The notes: generated from the sequence alone by a model not told the origin. A stretch of DNA of 64,000 bases from Massilia niastensis DSM 21313 (GCF_000382345.1 NZ_KB908097.1:1-64000); one strand, 5' to 3'. Numbered from the stretch's first letter, positions 41,389-51,885 are shown. Numbers and translations are program-made.

Positions 41389-42989
41389 ACGCGATCACGG
41401 CCCTCGACAGCGAGCTGCCGGCGCTGCTGGCGCGCGACTGGGACCTGCTGGTGGTCGGCGGCGGCATCACCGGCGCCGGCATCCTGCTCGAAGCGGCGCG
41501 GCGCGGCTTGCGCGCGCTGCTGGTCGAGCAGCGCGATTTCGCCTGGGGCACCTCGAGCCGTTCCTCGAAGCTGGTGCACGGCGGCCTGCGCTACCTGGCC
41601 GGCGGCCACCTGCGGCTGGCGCGCGAATCGGTGCGCGAGCGCGAAGCCCTGCTGCGCGAAGCGCCGGGGCTGGTGGAGCCGCAGGGCTTCGCCTTCGCCG
41701 ACCATGGCGCCGGCCTGGGGCGGCGGCTCGGCTTCCTGGCGACGCTGCGCGTCTACGACCGGCTGGCGGGCCGCCGCGAGCCGCACTGGGAAAGCGCCGA
41801 CGCCTTCGCGATGCTGGCTCCCAACGTGCGGCGCGAGGCGCTGGCGGGCGGCATCCGCTACACCGACGCCAAGACCGACGACGCGCGCCTGGTGCTGCGG
41901 GTGCTGGACGAGGCGCGCGCGAACGGCGCGGCGACGCTGAACTACATGGCGGTCGGCGCGCTGCTGCGCGACGGCGGACGGGTCGCGGGCGCGCGCCTGC
42001 GCGACCTGCGCACCGGCGCCGGCCACGCGGTGCGTGCGCGCATCGTGGTGAACGCCTCCGGCGCCTGGGCCGGGGCGCTGGCGGGGCAGGGGCCGGCGCC
42101 GCGCCTGCGTCCGCTGCGCGGCAGCCACCTGGTATTGCCGTCCTGGCGCCTGCCGCTGGCGCAGGCGATCAGCCTGATGCACCCCGAGGATGGCCGGCCG
42201 GTGTTCGCCTTTCCGTGGGAAGGCGTGACCCTGGTGGGCACCACCGATGTCGACCATGCGGACCACCTGGACGGCGAGGCGCGCATCACGCGCGCCGAAT
42301 TCGACTACCTGATGGCGGCGCTGCGCGACCAGTTCCCGCAACTGGGGCTGGGCGAGGCCGACGTGCTGGCCACCTATGCAGGCGTGCGGCCGGTGATCGA
42401 CGGCGGCGGCGCGGTGGCGCCGTCGAAGGCGGGACGCGAGCACCTGGTCTGGTCCGAGCCGGGCCTGGTGTCGGTCACCGGCGGCAAGCTGACCACCTTC
42501 CGCGCGATCGCCCTCGATACCCTGCGCCACTGCGCGCGCCAGCTGCCCGGCTGGCAGGCGGACCTTGCGCCGCTGCCGGTGTTCGCGCCGGCGCCGCCGC
42601 CGCGCCGGCGCGGGCTGGACGAGGCCGTCCTGCGGCGCCTGGCGGGCCGCCACGGCCGCCATGCCCAGGTCCTGCTCGACGCCGCCCGCGACGACGAACT
42701 CGACATCGTGCCCGGCACGCTCACCTTGTGGGCCGAGCTGCGCTGGGCCGCGCGCAGCGAGCAGGTGGCCTGGCTCGAAGACCTGCTGCTGCGCCGCACC
42801 CGGCTCGGCATCCAGCTGCGCGACGGCGGCGCGGCGCTGATGCCGCGCATCCGCGCGATCTGCCAGCCGGAGCTGGGCTGGGACGATGCCCACTGGCTGT
42901 CCGAGCAGGCCGCCTACGTGGCGCTCTGGCGCAGCCACTACAGCGTGCCGTCCCGGCCGCGCCCGGAGCACGACCGGCGCCATGCATGA
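41385..42989 (+). CDS. Glycerol-3-phosphate dehydrogenase/oxidase-like FAD enzyme
   Basis: A 534-residue FAD-dependent enzyme of the GlpD family. The N-terminal dinucleotide motif is [22 protein letters not shown], followed by [21 protein letters not shown], a hallmark of Glp[16 protein letters not shown] and [14 protein letters not shown] complete the pattern. The C-terminal domain is present. In this operon it probably oxidises a glycerol-3-phosphate-like product of the adjacent FGGY kinase, passing electrons to quinone. Its ATG overlaps the oxidase stop (ATGA) and its own stop overlaps the kinase start by 8 nt, so the three genes are translationally linked. Confidence 0.9.
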   Translation: MNAITALDSELPALLARDWDLLVVGGGITGAGILLEAARRGLRALLVEQRDFAWGTSSRSSKLVHGGLRYLAGGHLRLARESVREREALLREAPGLVEPQGFAFADHGAGLGRRLGFLATLRVYDRLAGRREPHWESADAFAMLAPNVRREALAGGIRYTDAKTDDARLVLRVLDEARANGAATLNYMAVGALLRDGGRVAGARLRDLRTGAGHAVRARIVVNASGAWAGALAGQGPAPRLRPLRGSHLVLPSWRLPLAQAISLMHPEDGRPVFAFPWEGVTLVGTTDVDHADHLDGEARITRAEFDYLMAALRDQFPQLGLGEADVLATYAGVRPVIDGGGAVAPSKAGREHLVWSEPGLVSVTGGKLTTFRAIALDTLRHCARQLPGWQADLAPLPVFAPAPPPRRRGLDEAVLRRLAGRHGRHAQVLLDAARDDELDIVPGTLTLWAELRWAARSEQVAWLEDLLLRRTRLGIQLRDGGAALMPRIRAICQPELGWDDAHWLSEQAAYVALWRSHYSVPSRPRPEHDRRHA

Positions 42990-44544
42990 CCCCCTGATCC
43001 TGGCCATCGACAACGGCACCCAGAGCGTGCGCGCGCTGCTGTTCGACCTGCGCGGCGAGATCGTCGCCAAATCGCAGGTGCCGCTGCAGGCGTATTACTC
43101 ACTGCATCCCGGCTGGGCCGAGCACGACGCCGACGGCTACTGGGACGCGGTGTGCGAAGCCTGCCGCCGGCTGTGGGACCTGCCCGGCGCCGACCGGGCG
43201 CGGCTGGCCGGCGTGGCCGTCACCACCCAGCGCGGCACCGTCATCAACCTCGGCGGCGACGGCAGGCCGCTGCGGCCCGCGATCACCTGGCTCGACCAGC
43301 GCCGCACCGACCAGGTGCCGCCCATCGGCCCGCTGTGGCGCGCGGCCTTCCGGCTGGCGCGGGTGGCGGACACGATCGACGTCCTGCGCGGCGAGGCCGA
43401 GATCAACTGGATCCGCGCGCACCAGCCCGACATCTGGCGGGCGACCGACAAGTTCCTGCTGCTGTCGGGCTACCTGAACTACCGGCTGTGCGGGCGCTTC
43501 GTCGATTCGTCCGGCTCGCAGGTGGCCTACCTGCCGTTCGACTACCGGCGCCTGCGCTGGGCCGGCCGCCGCGACTGGAAGTGGCAGGCGCTGGCGGTCG
43601 AGCCGCGCATGCTGCCCGAGCTGGTCGAGCCGGGCGCGCGCATGGGCGCGGTCACGGCCGAGGCGGCGCTGGCCACCGGGATTCCCGAAGGGCTGCCGCT
43701 GCTGGCCGCCGCCGCCGACAAGGCCTGCGAGGTCATCGGCGCCGGCTGCCGCGAGCCGCATGTCGGCTGCCTGAGCTACGGCACCACCGCGACCATCAAC
43801 ACGACCTCCACCCGCTATGTCGAGGTGACGCCCTTCGTGCCGCCGTATCCGGCCGCGATCCCCGGCGCCTACAGCACCGAGGTGCAGGTGTTCAGGGGCT
43901 ACTGGATGGTCAGCTGGTTCAAGGAGCAGTTCGGCCACCACGAGCAGTCGCGCGCGCTGCTCGAGGACGTCGCGCCCGAGCAGCTGTTCGACGAGCTGGC
44001 CAATGCGGTGCCGCCCGGCGCGATGGGACTGATGCTGCAGCCCTACTGGACCCCGGGCATCCGCGTGCCCGGGCGCGAAGCCAAGGGCGCCATCATCGGC
44101 TTCGGCGACGTGCATACGCGCGCCCACGTCTACCGCGCCATCCTGGAGGGGCTGGCGTATGCGCTGCGCGAGGGGAAGGAAAGGATAGAGAAGAGCAGCG
44201 GAGTGTGCATCACCGAACTGCGCGTCTCGGGCGGCGGCTCGCAGAGCGACGCGGCGATGCAGCTGACGGCCGACATCTTCGGCTTGCCGACGTCGCGCCC
44301 GCACGTGTACGAGACTTCCGGGCTGGGGGCGGCGATCGACGCGGCGGTGGGACTGGGGCTGTATCCGGACTTCGGCGCCGCGGTGCAGGCGATGACGCGG
44401 GTGGGGAAGGTGTTCCACCCGGTTGCGGCGAACCGGGCGATCTACGAGCGCCTGTACCGCGAGGTCTACCTGAAGATGTACCGGCGCCTGCAGCCGATGT
44501 ACCGCGATATCGCGCGCATCACCGGCTATCCGGGACAGGCCTAG
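42982..44544 (+). CDS. FGGY-family carbohydrate kinase
   Basis: A 520-residue sugar/polyol kinase. The N-terminal ATPase motif [20 protein letters not shown], a WLDQRR segment corresponding to the FGGY substrate motif, and the C-terminal [20 protein letters not shown] phosphate-binding block are intact. It resembles glycerol, xylulose or ribitol kinases, but the substrate cannot be set by motif. Sitting directly after AGPS-like and GlpD-like genes, it may phosphorylate glycerol, an alkylglycerol or a related polyol. Its stop overlaps the convergent diguanylate cyclase stop (CTAG shared). Confidence 0.9.
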   Translation: MHDPLILAIDNGTQSVRALLFDLRGEIVAKSQVPLQAYYSLHPGWAEHDADGYWDAVCEACRRLWDLPGADRARLAGVAVTTQRGTVINLGGDGRPLRPAITWLDQRRTDQVPPIGPLWRAAFRLARVADTIDVLRGEAEINWIRAHQPDIWRATDKFLLLSGYLNYRLCGRFVDSSGSQVAYLPFDYRRLRWAGRRDWKWQALAVEPRMLPELVEPGARMGAVTAEAALATGIPEGLPLLAAAADKACEVIGAGCREPHVGCLSYGTTATINTTSTRYVEVTPFVPPYPAAIPGAYSTEVQVFRGYWMVSWFKEQFGHHEQSRALLEDVAPEQLFDELANAVPPGAMGLMLQPYWTPGIRVPGREAKGAIIGFGDVHTRAHVYRAILEGLAYALREGKERIEKSSGVCITELRVSGGGSQSDAAMQLTADIFGLPTSRPHVYETSGLGAAIDAAVGLGLYPDFGAAVQAMTRVGKVFHPVAANRAIYERLYREVYLKMYRRLQPMYRDIARITGYPGQA

Positions 44545-45899
44545 AGCGCAAGCGCATCGCGCATCGCTTCCCAGGCCGCGCCGACGCGCACCGCCGCCAC
44601 CCGGTTGCGCCCGCCCGACTTGGCCTCGTACATCGCGCGGTCGGCGGCAATGAAGAACCCGCGCAGCTCGTCGAACAGGGTCGGCACGATGGTCGCCACA
44701 CCCACGCTGACCGTGACCACGTTCGAGGTCGTGGCGCGCGGATTCGTCATCCCCAGCCGTTCCACGTGCGCCCGGATCGCCTCGCCCAGCAGGGCCGCGC
44801 CATCGTGGGCGGTGTCGGCCAGCAGCACCACGAATTCCTCGCCGCCGTAGCGCGCCGCCAGGTCGGTCGGGCGCAGCGCGTGCTCCTGCAGGGCGTCGGC
44901 GATGGCCTGCAGGCACAGGTCGCCGGCCGCGTGGCCCAGGCTGTCGTTGTAGCCCTTGAAGTGGTCGACGTCGAGCACGATCAGCGACAGCGGCTGGCCG
45001 CTGCGGATGGCGCGCTGCCATTCCTTGTCGAGCGTGGCGTCGAAGTGGCGGCGGTTGGCGATGCGGGTGAGCGGATCGGCCAGCGCGGCGAGCTGCAGCG
45101 CCGATTCGGACTGCTTGTGGTGGGTGATGTCGTGCAGCAGCACGACGAACAGCGGCTCGCCGCCCACCATCGGGGTCAGGTTCAGGTCCATCGCGCGCAA
45201 GGAGCCGTCGCGCTGGACCAGCAGCACTTCGCGCGTGCCGCGGCAGCGCGCGGCCCGTTCCGGGTCGTCCCGGTGGGCGAAATAGGCGGCGTAGTCGTGG
45301 GCGTCCGGCGCCGCCAGCAGCTCGGCCAGGGGCGTGCCGGACAAATCTCCGCCGGCGGCCGCCAGCTGGCGCGCGCAGGCCGGGTTGGCGTAGACGATGC
45401 GGCCGTCCAGGCCGACCAGCATCAGGCCCTCGTCCATGCCTTCGACGATCATCTGCAGGCGCTCGGCGTGCTGCTTCTGGTTCTCGCTGCTGCTGCGCAG
45501 GCGCAGCTGGGCGCGCACGCGCACGCAGACCTCGGCCATGCGCACCGGCTTGGGGATGTAGTCGGCCGCGCCGATGTCGAAGCCGGCCACGATGTCGTCG
45601 GTTTCGCCGCAGGCGCTGATGAAGATGATGGGGATGTGGGCGGTGTCGGCCTGCCCCTTCAGGCGGCGGCAGATCTCGAGTCCGTCCAGGTCGGGCAGGA
45701 TGACGTCGAGCAGGATCAGGTCGGGCTGGACGCGCGCGGCGATGTCGAGCGTACGCTTGCCGGTGGTGGCGACAAAGGTCTGGTAGCCCTGTTGGCGCAT
45801 GGTTTCCTGCAGCATTCCAAGGCTGTCGGGAGCGTCGTCGACAATCAGGATCGCGGGCTGGCGCGGCGGAGTGGCGAACGCGAGGGCAGGGTGAATCAT
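44541..45899 (-). CDS. Response regulator with PAS and GGDEF diguanylate cyclase
   Basis: A 452-residue cytoplasmic c-di-GMP synthase. Receiver domain ([41 protein letters not shown]), PAS domain ([21 protein letters not shown]) and C-terminal GGDEF domain ([15 protein letters not shown]; intact [13 protein letters not shown]). It has no EAL domain, so it should synthesise c-di-GMP under control of an unknown kinase. ATG at 45899 is chosen because it starts 30 residues before the receiver core; an ATG at 45938 adds 13 residues. It converges on the FGGY kinase gene with overlapping stops. Confidence 0.92.
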   Translation of the reverse strand: MIHPALAFATPPRQPAILIVDDAPDSLGMLQETMRQQGYQTFVATTGKRTLDIAARVQPDLILLDVILPDLDGLEICRRLKGQADTAHIPIIFISACGETDDIVAGFDIGAADYIPKPVRMAEVCVRVRAQLRLRSSSENQKQHAERLQMIVEGMDEGLMLVGLDGRIVYANPACARQLAAAGGDLSGTPLAELLAAPDAHDYAAYFAHRDDPERAARCRGTREVLLVQRDGSLRAMDLNLTPMVGGEPLFVVLLHDITHHKQSESALQLAALADPLTRIANRRHFDATLDKEWQRAIRSGQPLSLIVLDVDHFKGYNDSLGHAAGDLCLQAIADALQEHALRPTDLAARYGGEEFVVLLADTAHDGAALLGEAIRAHVERLGMTNPRATTSNVVTVSVGVATIVPTLFDELRGFFIAADRAMYEAKSGGRNRVAAVRVGAAWEAMRDALAL

Positions 45900-46094
45900 G
45901 GGTCGCTGGCATGGCCTCATCGGTGACGCCGGAATCATACCCCCAATGTCATCCCCTGGGGCAACTTTTGTTGCCCTTTATCCATGATCACCGTGTTTGT
46001 TGTTTGCCTACAACCAAGAGTTACAAGTCCGTGACAGCGATGCGGCGGCAGCCATGCGCCCCTGGCGGGACGCGGATGCCGCCGCGCCTGCAGC

Positions 46095-47288
46095 TTACAG
46101 CATGTCGGCGATCAGCTTGCCGAGGATGGCGATGCCTTCACGGATGCGTTCCGGCGGCACGGTCACGAAGGACAGGCGCAGGGTGTTGGTTTCCGGCTCG
46201 TTCGCGTAGAACGGCGCGCCCGGCACGAAGGCCACGCGCGCGGCCAGCGACTGGTCGAGCAGCTTCATGGCGTCGATCTGCTTCGGCAGGGTGACCCAGA
46301 TGAACATGCCGCCTTCCGGACGGGTCCAGCTCACGCCGGCCGGGAAGTGCTCGCCCATCGCGTCGAGCATCACCTGGCACTGGTCGCCGTACAGCTTGCG
46401 GATGGTCGGGATGTGCTGGTCGAGGAAGCCGTCCTTGACCACTTCGTGCACCACCATCTGGGTCAGCTGGGCGGTGTGCAGGTCGGCGGCCTGCTTGGCC
46501 AGCTCGAGGCGGCGCACCAGCGGCAGCGGGGCGCACACGTAGCCGAGGCGGATGCCCGGGGTCAGCACCTTGGAGAAGGAACCCATGTAGATCACGCCGT
46601 CCGGGTTCATGGCGACCATCTTCGGCTTCGGCTCGCCCTTGTAGCTCAGGGCGCCGTAGGGATCGTCCTCGATCAGCGGCAGGCCCAGGCGCGCGCAGGT
46701 TTCCACCAGCTCCAGGCGGCGCTCCAGCGACAGGCTGCGGCCGGTCGGGTTCTGGAAGTTCGGCAGCGAGTACAGCAGGCGCGCGCCCTTGGCCACGCCT
46801 TCGATCGACGACGGCACCAGGCCGTGTTCGTCGGTGTCGACCGACTTGAAGTCGGGACGGTAGACCGAGAACGCCTGCAGCGCGCCCAGGTAGCTCGGGG
46901 TCTCGACCAGCACGCGGCTGCCTTCGTCGATCAGCACCTTGCCCAGCAGGTCGAGCGCCTGCTGCGAGCCCGAGGTCATCAGGATCTGTTCAGGCAGGAT
47001 TTTGCTGCCTTCCGTGGACAGCGAATTGGCGATCCATTCCCGCAGCGGGGCATAGCCATCGGTCGGGCCGTATTGCAGCGCGACTTTGCCGGTCTCGGTC
47101 AGCACCTTGTCGAACGCGGCCTTCATGCGTTCGACCGGGAAGGTGGCGGGCGAGGGCAGGCCACCGGCGAAGGAAATGATTTCCGGACGCTGGGTGATCT
47201 TCAGGATCTCGCGGATGAACGAGCTTTGCAGCTGCTCGGCGCGTTCCGAGAACTGCCACTGGATGGGGTTTGGATTTTCAATTTTCAT
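46095..47288 (-). CDS. PLP-dependent aminotransferase (LysN / 2-aminoadipate type)
   Basis: A 397-residue fold-type I aminotransferase. Conserved parts: FAGGLPSPATFP, YSLPNFQNPTG, LIEDDPYGALSY, the PLP Lys in GSFSKVLTPGIRLGY, and RPEGGMFIWVTLP. This is the class I subgroup that includes 2-aminoadipate/LysN and kynurenine/alpha-aminoadipate-type enzymes. The kynurenine operon is 10 kb away, so kynurenine transamination is one option among several. An alternative GTG start lies 12 nt upstream. It follows the RidA gene on the same strand across 152 nt. Confidence 0.9.
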   Translation of the reverse strand: MKIENPNPIQWQFSERAEQLQSSFIREILKITQRPEIISFAGGLPSPATFPVERMKAAFDKVLTETGKVALQYGPTDGYAPLREWIANSLSTEGSKILPEQILMTSGSQQALDLLGKVLIDEGSRVLVETPSYLGALQAFSVYRPDFKSVDTDEHGLVPSSIEGVAKGARLLYSLPNFQNPTGRSLSLERRLELVETCARLGLPLIEDDPYGALSYKGEPKPKMVAMNPDGVIYMGSFSKVLTPGIRLGYVCAPLPLVRRLELAKQAADLHTAQLTQMVVHEVVKDGFLDQHIPTIRKLYGDQCQVMLDAMGEHFPAGVSWTRPEGGMFIWVTLPKQIDAMKLLDQSLAARVAFVPGAPFYANEPETNTLRLSFVTVPPERIREGIAILGKLIADML

Positions 47289-47401
47289 TACTGATCTCAC
47301 AGGCTCACATGAAGGGACCGCAGGTTATGCCGGACCATTATAAAGCACGCCGGGTAGGCGGCTTCTCCAGGGCCGGGCCGGATAAGCCCAGCCCGCTAGG
47401 G

Positions 47402-47426
47402 ACCTGTCCCGGCAGGCGGGACAGGT
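47402..47426 (-). terminator. Candidate hairpin after ridA
   Basis: A perfect 10-bp stem (ACCTGTCCCG with CGGGACAGGT) with a 5-nt loop lies 15 nt after the RidA stop. It has no T tract, so its efficiency as a terminator is uncertain. Confidence 0.45.
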
Positions 47427-47440
47427 TCAAGGGGTGACTC

Positions 47441-47902
47441 TTAGGCTACTTCAACAATCATCTCGATCTCGACGCAGGCGCCGCGCGGGAGCGACGCCAC
47501 GCCGAAGGCCGAGCGGGCGTGCTTGCCGGCATCGCCGAACACCTCGCCCAGCAGTTCCGAGCAGCCGTTGGTGACCAGGTGCTGCTCGTTGTAGTCCGGG
47601 GTCGAGGCGACCAGGCTCATCACCTTGACGATGCGCTTGACGCGGGCCAGGTCGCCGCCCACGGCTTCCTGCAGGGTGCCGATCAGGTCGATCGCGACCG
47701 AGCGCGCGGCGGCCTGGCCGTCGGCGGTGGTCTTGTCCTTGCCCAGGATGCCGGTGTTCGGGGTGCCGTCGGCGTTCTTCGAAATATGGCCCGAGAGGAA
47801 CACGAGGTTACCGGTCTGTACGTACATGACGTAGGCGGCGACCGGCGCGGCCGGTGCGGCCAGGGTGATGTTCAGTTCTTTGAGTTTGTCGTAGACGGAC
47901 AT
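47441..47902 (-). CDS. RidA-family enamine/imine deaminase
   Basis: A 153-residue RidA (YjgF/YER057c/UK114) protein. The family pattern is visible: NLVFLSGHISKNADG, DLARVKRIVKVMSLVAST, then GVASLPRGACVEIEMIVEVA, which contains the Arg and Glu residues that bind the carboxylate in RidA proteins. Members hydrolyse reactive 2-aminoacrylate-type enamines formed by PLP enzymes. The nearby aminotransferase gene on the same strand fits that role. It is longer than canonical 128-residue RidA, so it may be another subgroup. Confidence 0.9.
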   Translation of the reverse strand: MSVYDKLKELNITLAAPAAPVAAYVMYVQTGNLVFLSGHISKNADGTPNTGILGKDKTTADGQAAARSVAIDLIGTLQEAVGGDLARVKRIVKVMSLVASTPDYNEQHLVTNGCSELLGEVFGDAGKHARSAFGVASLPRGACVEIEMIVEVA

Positions 47903-47999
47903 GGTTTTTTAGCGTTGCGGTGGGTGAAACCGATATTGTACGTCGTGCCTGAGCCGCTGCACATCGTTTTGCCGGGGTTGCCGGGATGGCGGCGCGAGC

Positions 48000-48908
48000 T
48001 CAGCGGCGCACCCCCATGCGGCGTCCCAGGAACACGACGCCGATCACGGCCAGCGCGAACAGGCAGTTCGCCAGGCTCAGTGCTTCGCCCAGCAGGACGG
48101 CGGCGCCCGCCAGGCTCAGGAAAGGCTGGACCAGCTGCACCTGCCCGACCCGGGCCACGCCGCCCAGCGCCATTCCGCGGTACCAGAAAAAGAATCCGAT
48201 GAACATCGAGAACACGGTGACATAGCCGAAGCCGGTCCAGGCGAGCGCGCCGACCTGGGCCAGGGCGCCGATGTGCGGCCCGTCCAGCCACAGCAGCAGC
48301 GCGACCACCGGGCTGGACAACACCAGCGCCCAGCAGATGACTTCCTGCCCGCCCATCGTGCGCGACAGCCGGCCGCCTTCGGCATACCCGACCGCCCCGA
48401 CGGCGACGGCGCCGAACATCAGCAGGTCGGCCAGGTGCAGCGTGCCGCCGCTCTGCAGCAGCGCGAAGGCGGCCACCAGCGACGAGCCCAGCAGGGCCAT
48501 CCACCAGAAGCCGCGCGAGGGACGCTCGTGGCCGCGCAGGGCGGCGTAGAGCGCCGTCGCCAGCGGCAGCACGCCGACCAGCACCGCGCCATGGGAGGCG
48601 GGCAGGGTGCGCAGGGCGATCGAGGTCAGCAGCGGGAAGCCGACGATGCAGCCGGCCGCCACCACGGCCAGCGGCCACAGGGCGCTGCGCGGCGGCAGGG
48701 CGGCCCGTTTCCAGGCCAGCCACGCGGCCGCCAGCAGGGACGCGCCCAGCGCCCGGCCCAGCGCCACGAACAGCGGATCGAGCTCGGCCACGGCCATGCG
48801 GGTGAACGGGATGGTCAGGCTGAAGATGGCCACGCCCGCCAGGCCGAGCAGCATCCCGCGCGTCTCGTCGAGCGCCACGGGGACGGAAGGGCAGGTGGCG
48901 GCGGTCAT
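48000..48908 (-). CDS. EamA/DMT-family metabolite exporter
   Basis: A 302-residue inner-membrane protein with ten predicted helices arranged as two EamA repeats (GLAGVAIFSLTIPFTRMAVA start of repeat 1; a second repeat from LADLLMFGAVAVGAVGYAEG; the last helices LANCLFALAVIGVVFLGRR). EamA/DMT transporters export amino acids and other small metabolites. It is divergent from a MocR-type regulator across 102 bp, a typical regulator-target pair. The substrate is not evident. Confidence 0.9.
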   Translation of the reverse strand: MTAATCPSVPVALDETRGMLLGLAGVAIFSLTIPFTRMAVAELDPLFVALGRALGASLLAAAWLAWKRAALPPRSALWPLAVVAAGCIVGFPLLTSIALRTLPASHGAVLVGVLPLATALYAALRGHERPSRGFWWMALLGSSLVAAFALLQSGGTLHLADLLMFGAVAVGAVGYAEGGRLSRTMGGQEVICWALVLSSPVVALLLWLDGPHIGALAQVGALAWTGFGYVTVFSMFIGFFFWYRGMALGGVARVGQVQLVQPFLSLAGAAVLLGEALSLANCLFALAVIGVVFLGRRMGVRR

Positions 48909-49010
48909 GGTTTCCCCTTGATGTCTGTTGGATGAAGGTCTATGCTAGCGCGGTGTCCCAGTACAGTCCCAATACACTTCGGCACATACTTTCTGAACTG
49001 TGATGGTGAA

Positions 49011-50420
49011 ATGACCAATACGCCTTTGCCCTTGTTGCTGACGCGCGAATCGGGCGAGCCGCTGGCCGACCAGATCGTGCGCTCGGTCGCCGCCCGCATC
49101 GACGAGCGCCTGCTGCGTCCCGGCGCGCGCATGCCCTCGATCCGCCAGTTCGCCAGCATCCACGGGGTCTCGGCGTTCACGGTGGTGGCCGGCTACGACC
49201 GGCTGGTGGCCCAGGGCTACCTCGAATCGCGGCGCGGCGCCGGATTCTTCGTGCGCGAGCGCAGCGTACCCGAGCCGCAGCGCGCGCCGGCGGCCAGGGA
49301 AGTCCCGGCGCCAAGCAGCCTCGATGTCGCCTGGCTGGTCCGCAGCATGTTCCGCCAGGCGCCGATGCACCTGTCCCCGGGTACCGGGGTGCTGCCGCCC
49401 GACTGGCTGGACGGCCCGGCGGTCGCCAATGCGCTACGCGCGCTGAGCCGCCAGAACAGCGACAGCCTGCTGAACTACGGCACGCCGCAAGGCTTCCTGC
49501 CGCTGCGCCAGCAGCTCCAGCTCAAGCTGGCGGAAAGCGAGATCGACGCCGCGCCGGAACAGCTGGTCACCACGCTCGGCGTGTCGCAGGCGCTGGACCT
49601 GGTGGCGCGCGAATTCTGCCAGCCGGGCGACACGGTGCTGGTCGACGATCCGGCCTGGTTCCTGATGTTCGGCTCCTTCGCCGCGATGGGCCTGAACGTG
49701 GTCGGCGTGCGCCGCCTGGCCGACGGGCCCGACATCGCCCAGCTGGCGCAACTGGCCGAACTGCACCGGCCGCGCCTGTTCGTGATCAACTCGGTGCTGC
49801 ACAATCCCAGCTCGACCTCGGTGTCGGCGGCCAAGGCCTTCCAGGTGCTGCGCCTGGCCGAGCAGCACGGCTTCACCGTGGTCGAGGACGACATCTACAG
49901 CGACCTGCACCCGGGCGGCGCCACCCGCCTGGCGGCGCTCGACGGGCTGCAGCGGGTGATCTACCTGGGCGGGTTCTCGAAATCGATGGCGGCCAACCTG
50001 CGGGTCGGCTACATCGCCGCCTCGCGCGAACGGGCCCAGCGCCTGGCCGACCGCAAGATGCTGGCCACCCTCACCACCAGCGACATCGGCGAGCGCGTCG
50101 TCTACAAGATCCTGCTCGAGGGCCACTACCGCAAGCACCTGGACCGCATCCGCACCCGGCTGGACGCGCTGCGGCCGCGCGCGCTGCGCCGCCTGGAGGC
50201 GCTCGGGATGCGCCCGGTTCCGGCGCCGGCGGCGGGCATGTTCGTCTGGGTCGACGCCGGGCGCGACACCAACCTGCTGGCGGCGCGCGCCATGCAGGAA
50301 GACCTGCTGCTGGCGCCCGGCAGCCTGTTCTCGCCGAACCAGCTGCCGTCGACCTTCATGCGCGTCAACGTGGCGGCGCTGCAGGACGAGGGCGTGTGGC
50401 GTTTCCTGGAGCGAGCCTGA
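49011..50420 (+). CDS. MocR/PdxR-family transcriptional regulator with aminotransferase domain
   Basis: A 469-residue regulator. N-terminal GntR-type winged HTH (DQIVRSVAARIDERLLRPGARMPSIRQFASIHGVS; AGYDRLVAQGYLESRRGAGFFV) and a C-terminal fold-type I aminotransferase domain (SLLNYGTPQGFLPLRQQL; VEDDIYSDLHP; PLP Lys in GGFSKSMAANLRVGY). MocR regulators sense PLP or PLP-amino-acid adducts. It probably controls the divergent EamA exporter. The ATG lacks a strong ribosome site; the earlier frame to 48942 is less likely because it adds no domain. Confidence 0.92.
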   Translation: MTNTPLPLLLTRESGEPLADQIVRSVAARIDERLLRPGARMPSIRQFASIHGVSAFTVVAGYDRLVAQGYLESRRGAGFFVRERSVPEPQRAPAAREVPAPSSLDVAWLVRSMFRQAPMHLSPGTGVLPPDWLDGPAVANALRALSRQNSDSLLNYGTPQGFLPLRQQLQLKLAESEIDAAPEQLVTTLGVSQALDLVAREFCQPGDTVLVDDPAWFLMFGSFAAMGLNVVGVRRLADGPDIAQLAQLAELHRPRLFVINSVLHNPSSTSVSAAKAFQVLRLAEQHGFTVVEDDIYSDLHPGGATRLAALDGLQRVIYLGGFSKSMAANLRVGYIAASRERAQRLADRKMLATLTTSDIGERVVYKILLEGHYRKHLDRIRTRLDALRPRALRRLEALGMRPVPAPAAGMFVWVDAGRDTNLLAARAMQEDLLLAPGSLFSPNQLPSTFMRVNVAALQDEGVWRFLERA

Positions 50421-50582
50421 GGCGCCGGTCCAGTGCGGGGCCGAAGCTGGCGCCTATCAAGTTCGACTACTTCATTTGAAATAGAAATCCTTCCGTCGAA
50501 TTCAGGGGGCCAAGCCGTGCGGCTGTGGCTAATCTGCCTTGTGCAATCAGAACTTGTGTAGATTCGGGAAGGCACGATCGAT

Positions 50583-50797
50583 ATGCAAGTCACCCTTCAA
50601 CAGGCGCAAGCAATCATCGAGGGCGCGCTCCCGCTCCCGGCCTCGACCGAAGTAATGGCGGCCTGATGAGCCTCGCCGGCGGGATCTCTCCCAGGACGCG
50701 TGATGGCATCCTGATCGGCGCCATCGGCGTCTGCGGTGGCGCCGTATCCCAAGATAAAGAGATCGCACAAGCGGGCGCAGCCGCCTTATCCGTTTGA
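50583..50797 (+). pseudogene. Internally deleted GlcG/HbpS-family gene
   Basis: The first piece (50583-50666) encodes MQVTLQQAQAIIEGAL, the usual N-terminus of the GlcG/HbpS heme-binding-like family, then diverges and stops. The second piece, in another frame to 50797, encodes ISPRTRDGILIGAIGVCGGA and QDKEIAQAGAAAL, the family's C-terminal motif. Intact members are about 135-140 residues; here roughly half, including the centre, is missing. A TGATG overlap links the pieces. A central deletion with frameshift explains this. The rest of 50421-50851 shows no other gene. Confidence 0.78.
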
Positions 50798-50851
50798 TCG
50801 CTGCCCATCTGCATACTTTCTTGTAGCGCCATTCAACGAAAGGAGCCTCAA

Positions 50852-51664
50852 GTGTCGAAGACAATCCTTATTACTGGCTCGGCGGTAGGGTTCGGCAGGG
50901 GCGCCGCCCTCGGCATGGCCAGGAACGGTCACAGGATCATCGCGACCGTTCATGTGTCGTCGCAAGTCACAGGTTTCCGGGAAGAAGTGGAGAAGCTTGG
51001 CCTGAAGGACAGAATCAGGGTCGAGCGCCTGGATTTGACCGATCCCTACGATATCGACCAGGCGCTCGGCTGGGACTATGACATCTTGTGGAACAACGCC
51101 GGCATGGGCGAAGCCGGTCCGGTGTGGGAGATTCCGCTGGACCTGGTGCGCAAGAATTATGAGGTCAACGTGTTCCTGCCGCTGGCGCTGACCCAGCGCG
51201 TGGTGCGCAAATGGATCGACCAGGGCAATGCGAGAGGCAAGAAAGTGGTGTTCACCTCCTCGATGGGAGGCCTGTTCACCCCGGCCAACTGGGGAACCTA
51301 TGTGTCGACCAAGCATGCACTGGAGGCGATCGCGGAAGCCCTGCAGCAGGAGCTCGTTTCCTACGGGATCAAGATCCAGACGATCAACCCGGGCGCCTAC
51401 TACACCGGCTACAACGAGACCATGGCGGACAACCCTTTCCGCTGGCTCGACGAGAAGAAGCATCTCACCAGGCGTGCGGAACTACGCAAGGGTTTTGATG
51501 ACTTCTTTGCAACACCGGAAGGCAAGATGGATCCCCAGGAAATGATCGACCGGATGATCGACATCGTTCCTGCGGATACTGGCAAGTTCCGGAATGTCGT
51601 GCCCAAGGTGATCGAGGATATGCTGAAGAAGCACCAGGTCGACGCTTGGGAAAATGCCATCTGA
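50852..51664 (+). CDS. Short-chain dehydrogenase/reductase
   Basis: A 270-residue classical SDR. Cofactor motif TGSAVGFG (TGxxxGxG), NNAG after ILW, catalytic Ser in FTSSMGG, and the YVSTK catalytic Tyr/Lys pair. The C-terminal part (FATPEGKMDPQEMIDRMIDI) is typical of SDRs acting on small alcohols or ketones. GTG start with AAAGGAG 7-8 nt upstream. It directly follows the GlcG/HbpS remnant, a frequent neighbour of small oxidoreductases. The substrate is unknown. Confidence 0.92.
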   Translation: MSKTILITGSAVGFGRGAALGMARNGHRIIATVHVSSQVTGFREEVEKLGLKDRIRVERLDLTDPYDIDQALGWDYDILWNNAGMGEAGPVWEIPLDLVRKNYEVNVFLPLALTQRVVRKWIDQGNARGKKVVFTSSMGGLFTPANWGTYVSTKHALEAIAEALQQELVSYGIKIQTINPGAYYTGYNETMADNPFRWLDEKKHLTRRAELRKGFDDFFATPEGKMDPQEMIDRMIDIVPADTGKFRNVVPKVIEDMLKKHQVDAWENAI

Positions 51665-51674
51665 GTGGCCGGAT

Positions 51675-51702
51675 GGTGCGGCGCCTTTCATGACGCCGCA
51701 CC
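51675..51702 (+). terminator. Candidate hairpin after the SDR gene
   Basis: A 9-bp stem (GGTGCGGCG with CGCCGCACC) with a 10-nt loop lies 11 nt after the SDR stop. The downstream tract (CATATTGCTGTT) is only moderately T-rich. Confidence 0.45.
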
Positions 51703-51885
51703 CATATTGCTGTTGACCGCGAGCGATAACGACTAACCGCATCCGCCCGGGACCCAAGGCCCTGGCCATGGCAAGTTTCGTGTTCTTCGCTGCGATGACG
51801 CCGGCCCTGTTTGCGCAGGCCACGCGTCATGAATGAATACGCCGCCCCTTGGTAGTTGTCCTGTCACTATGCACAGGAGGAAAAC

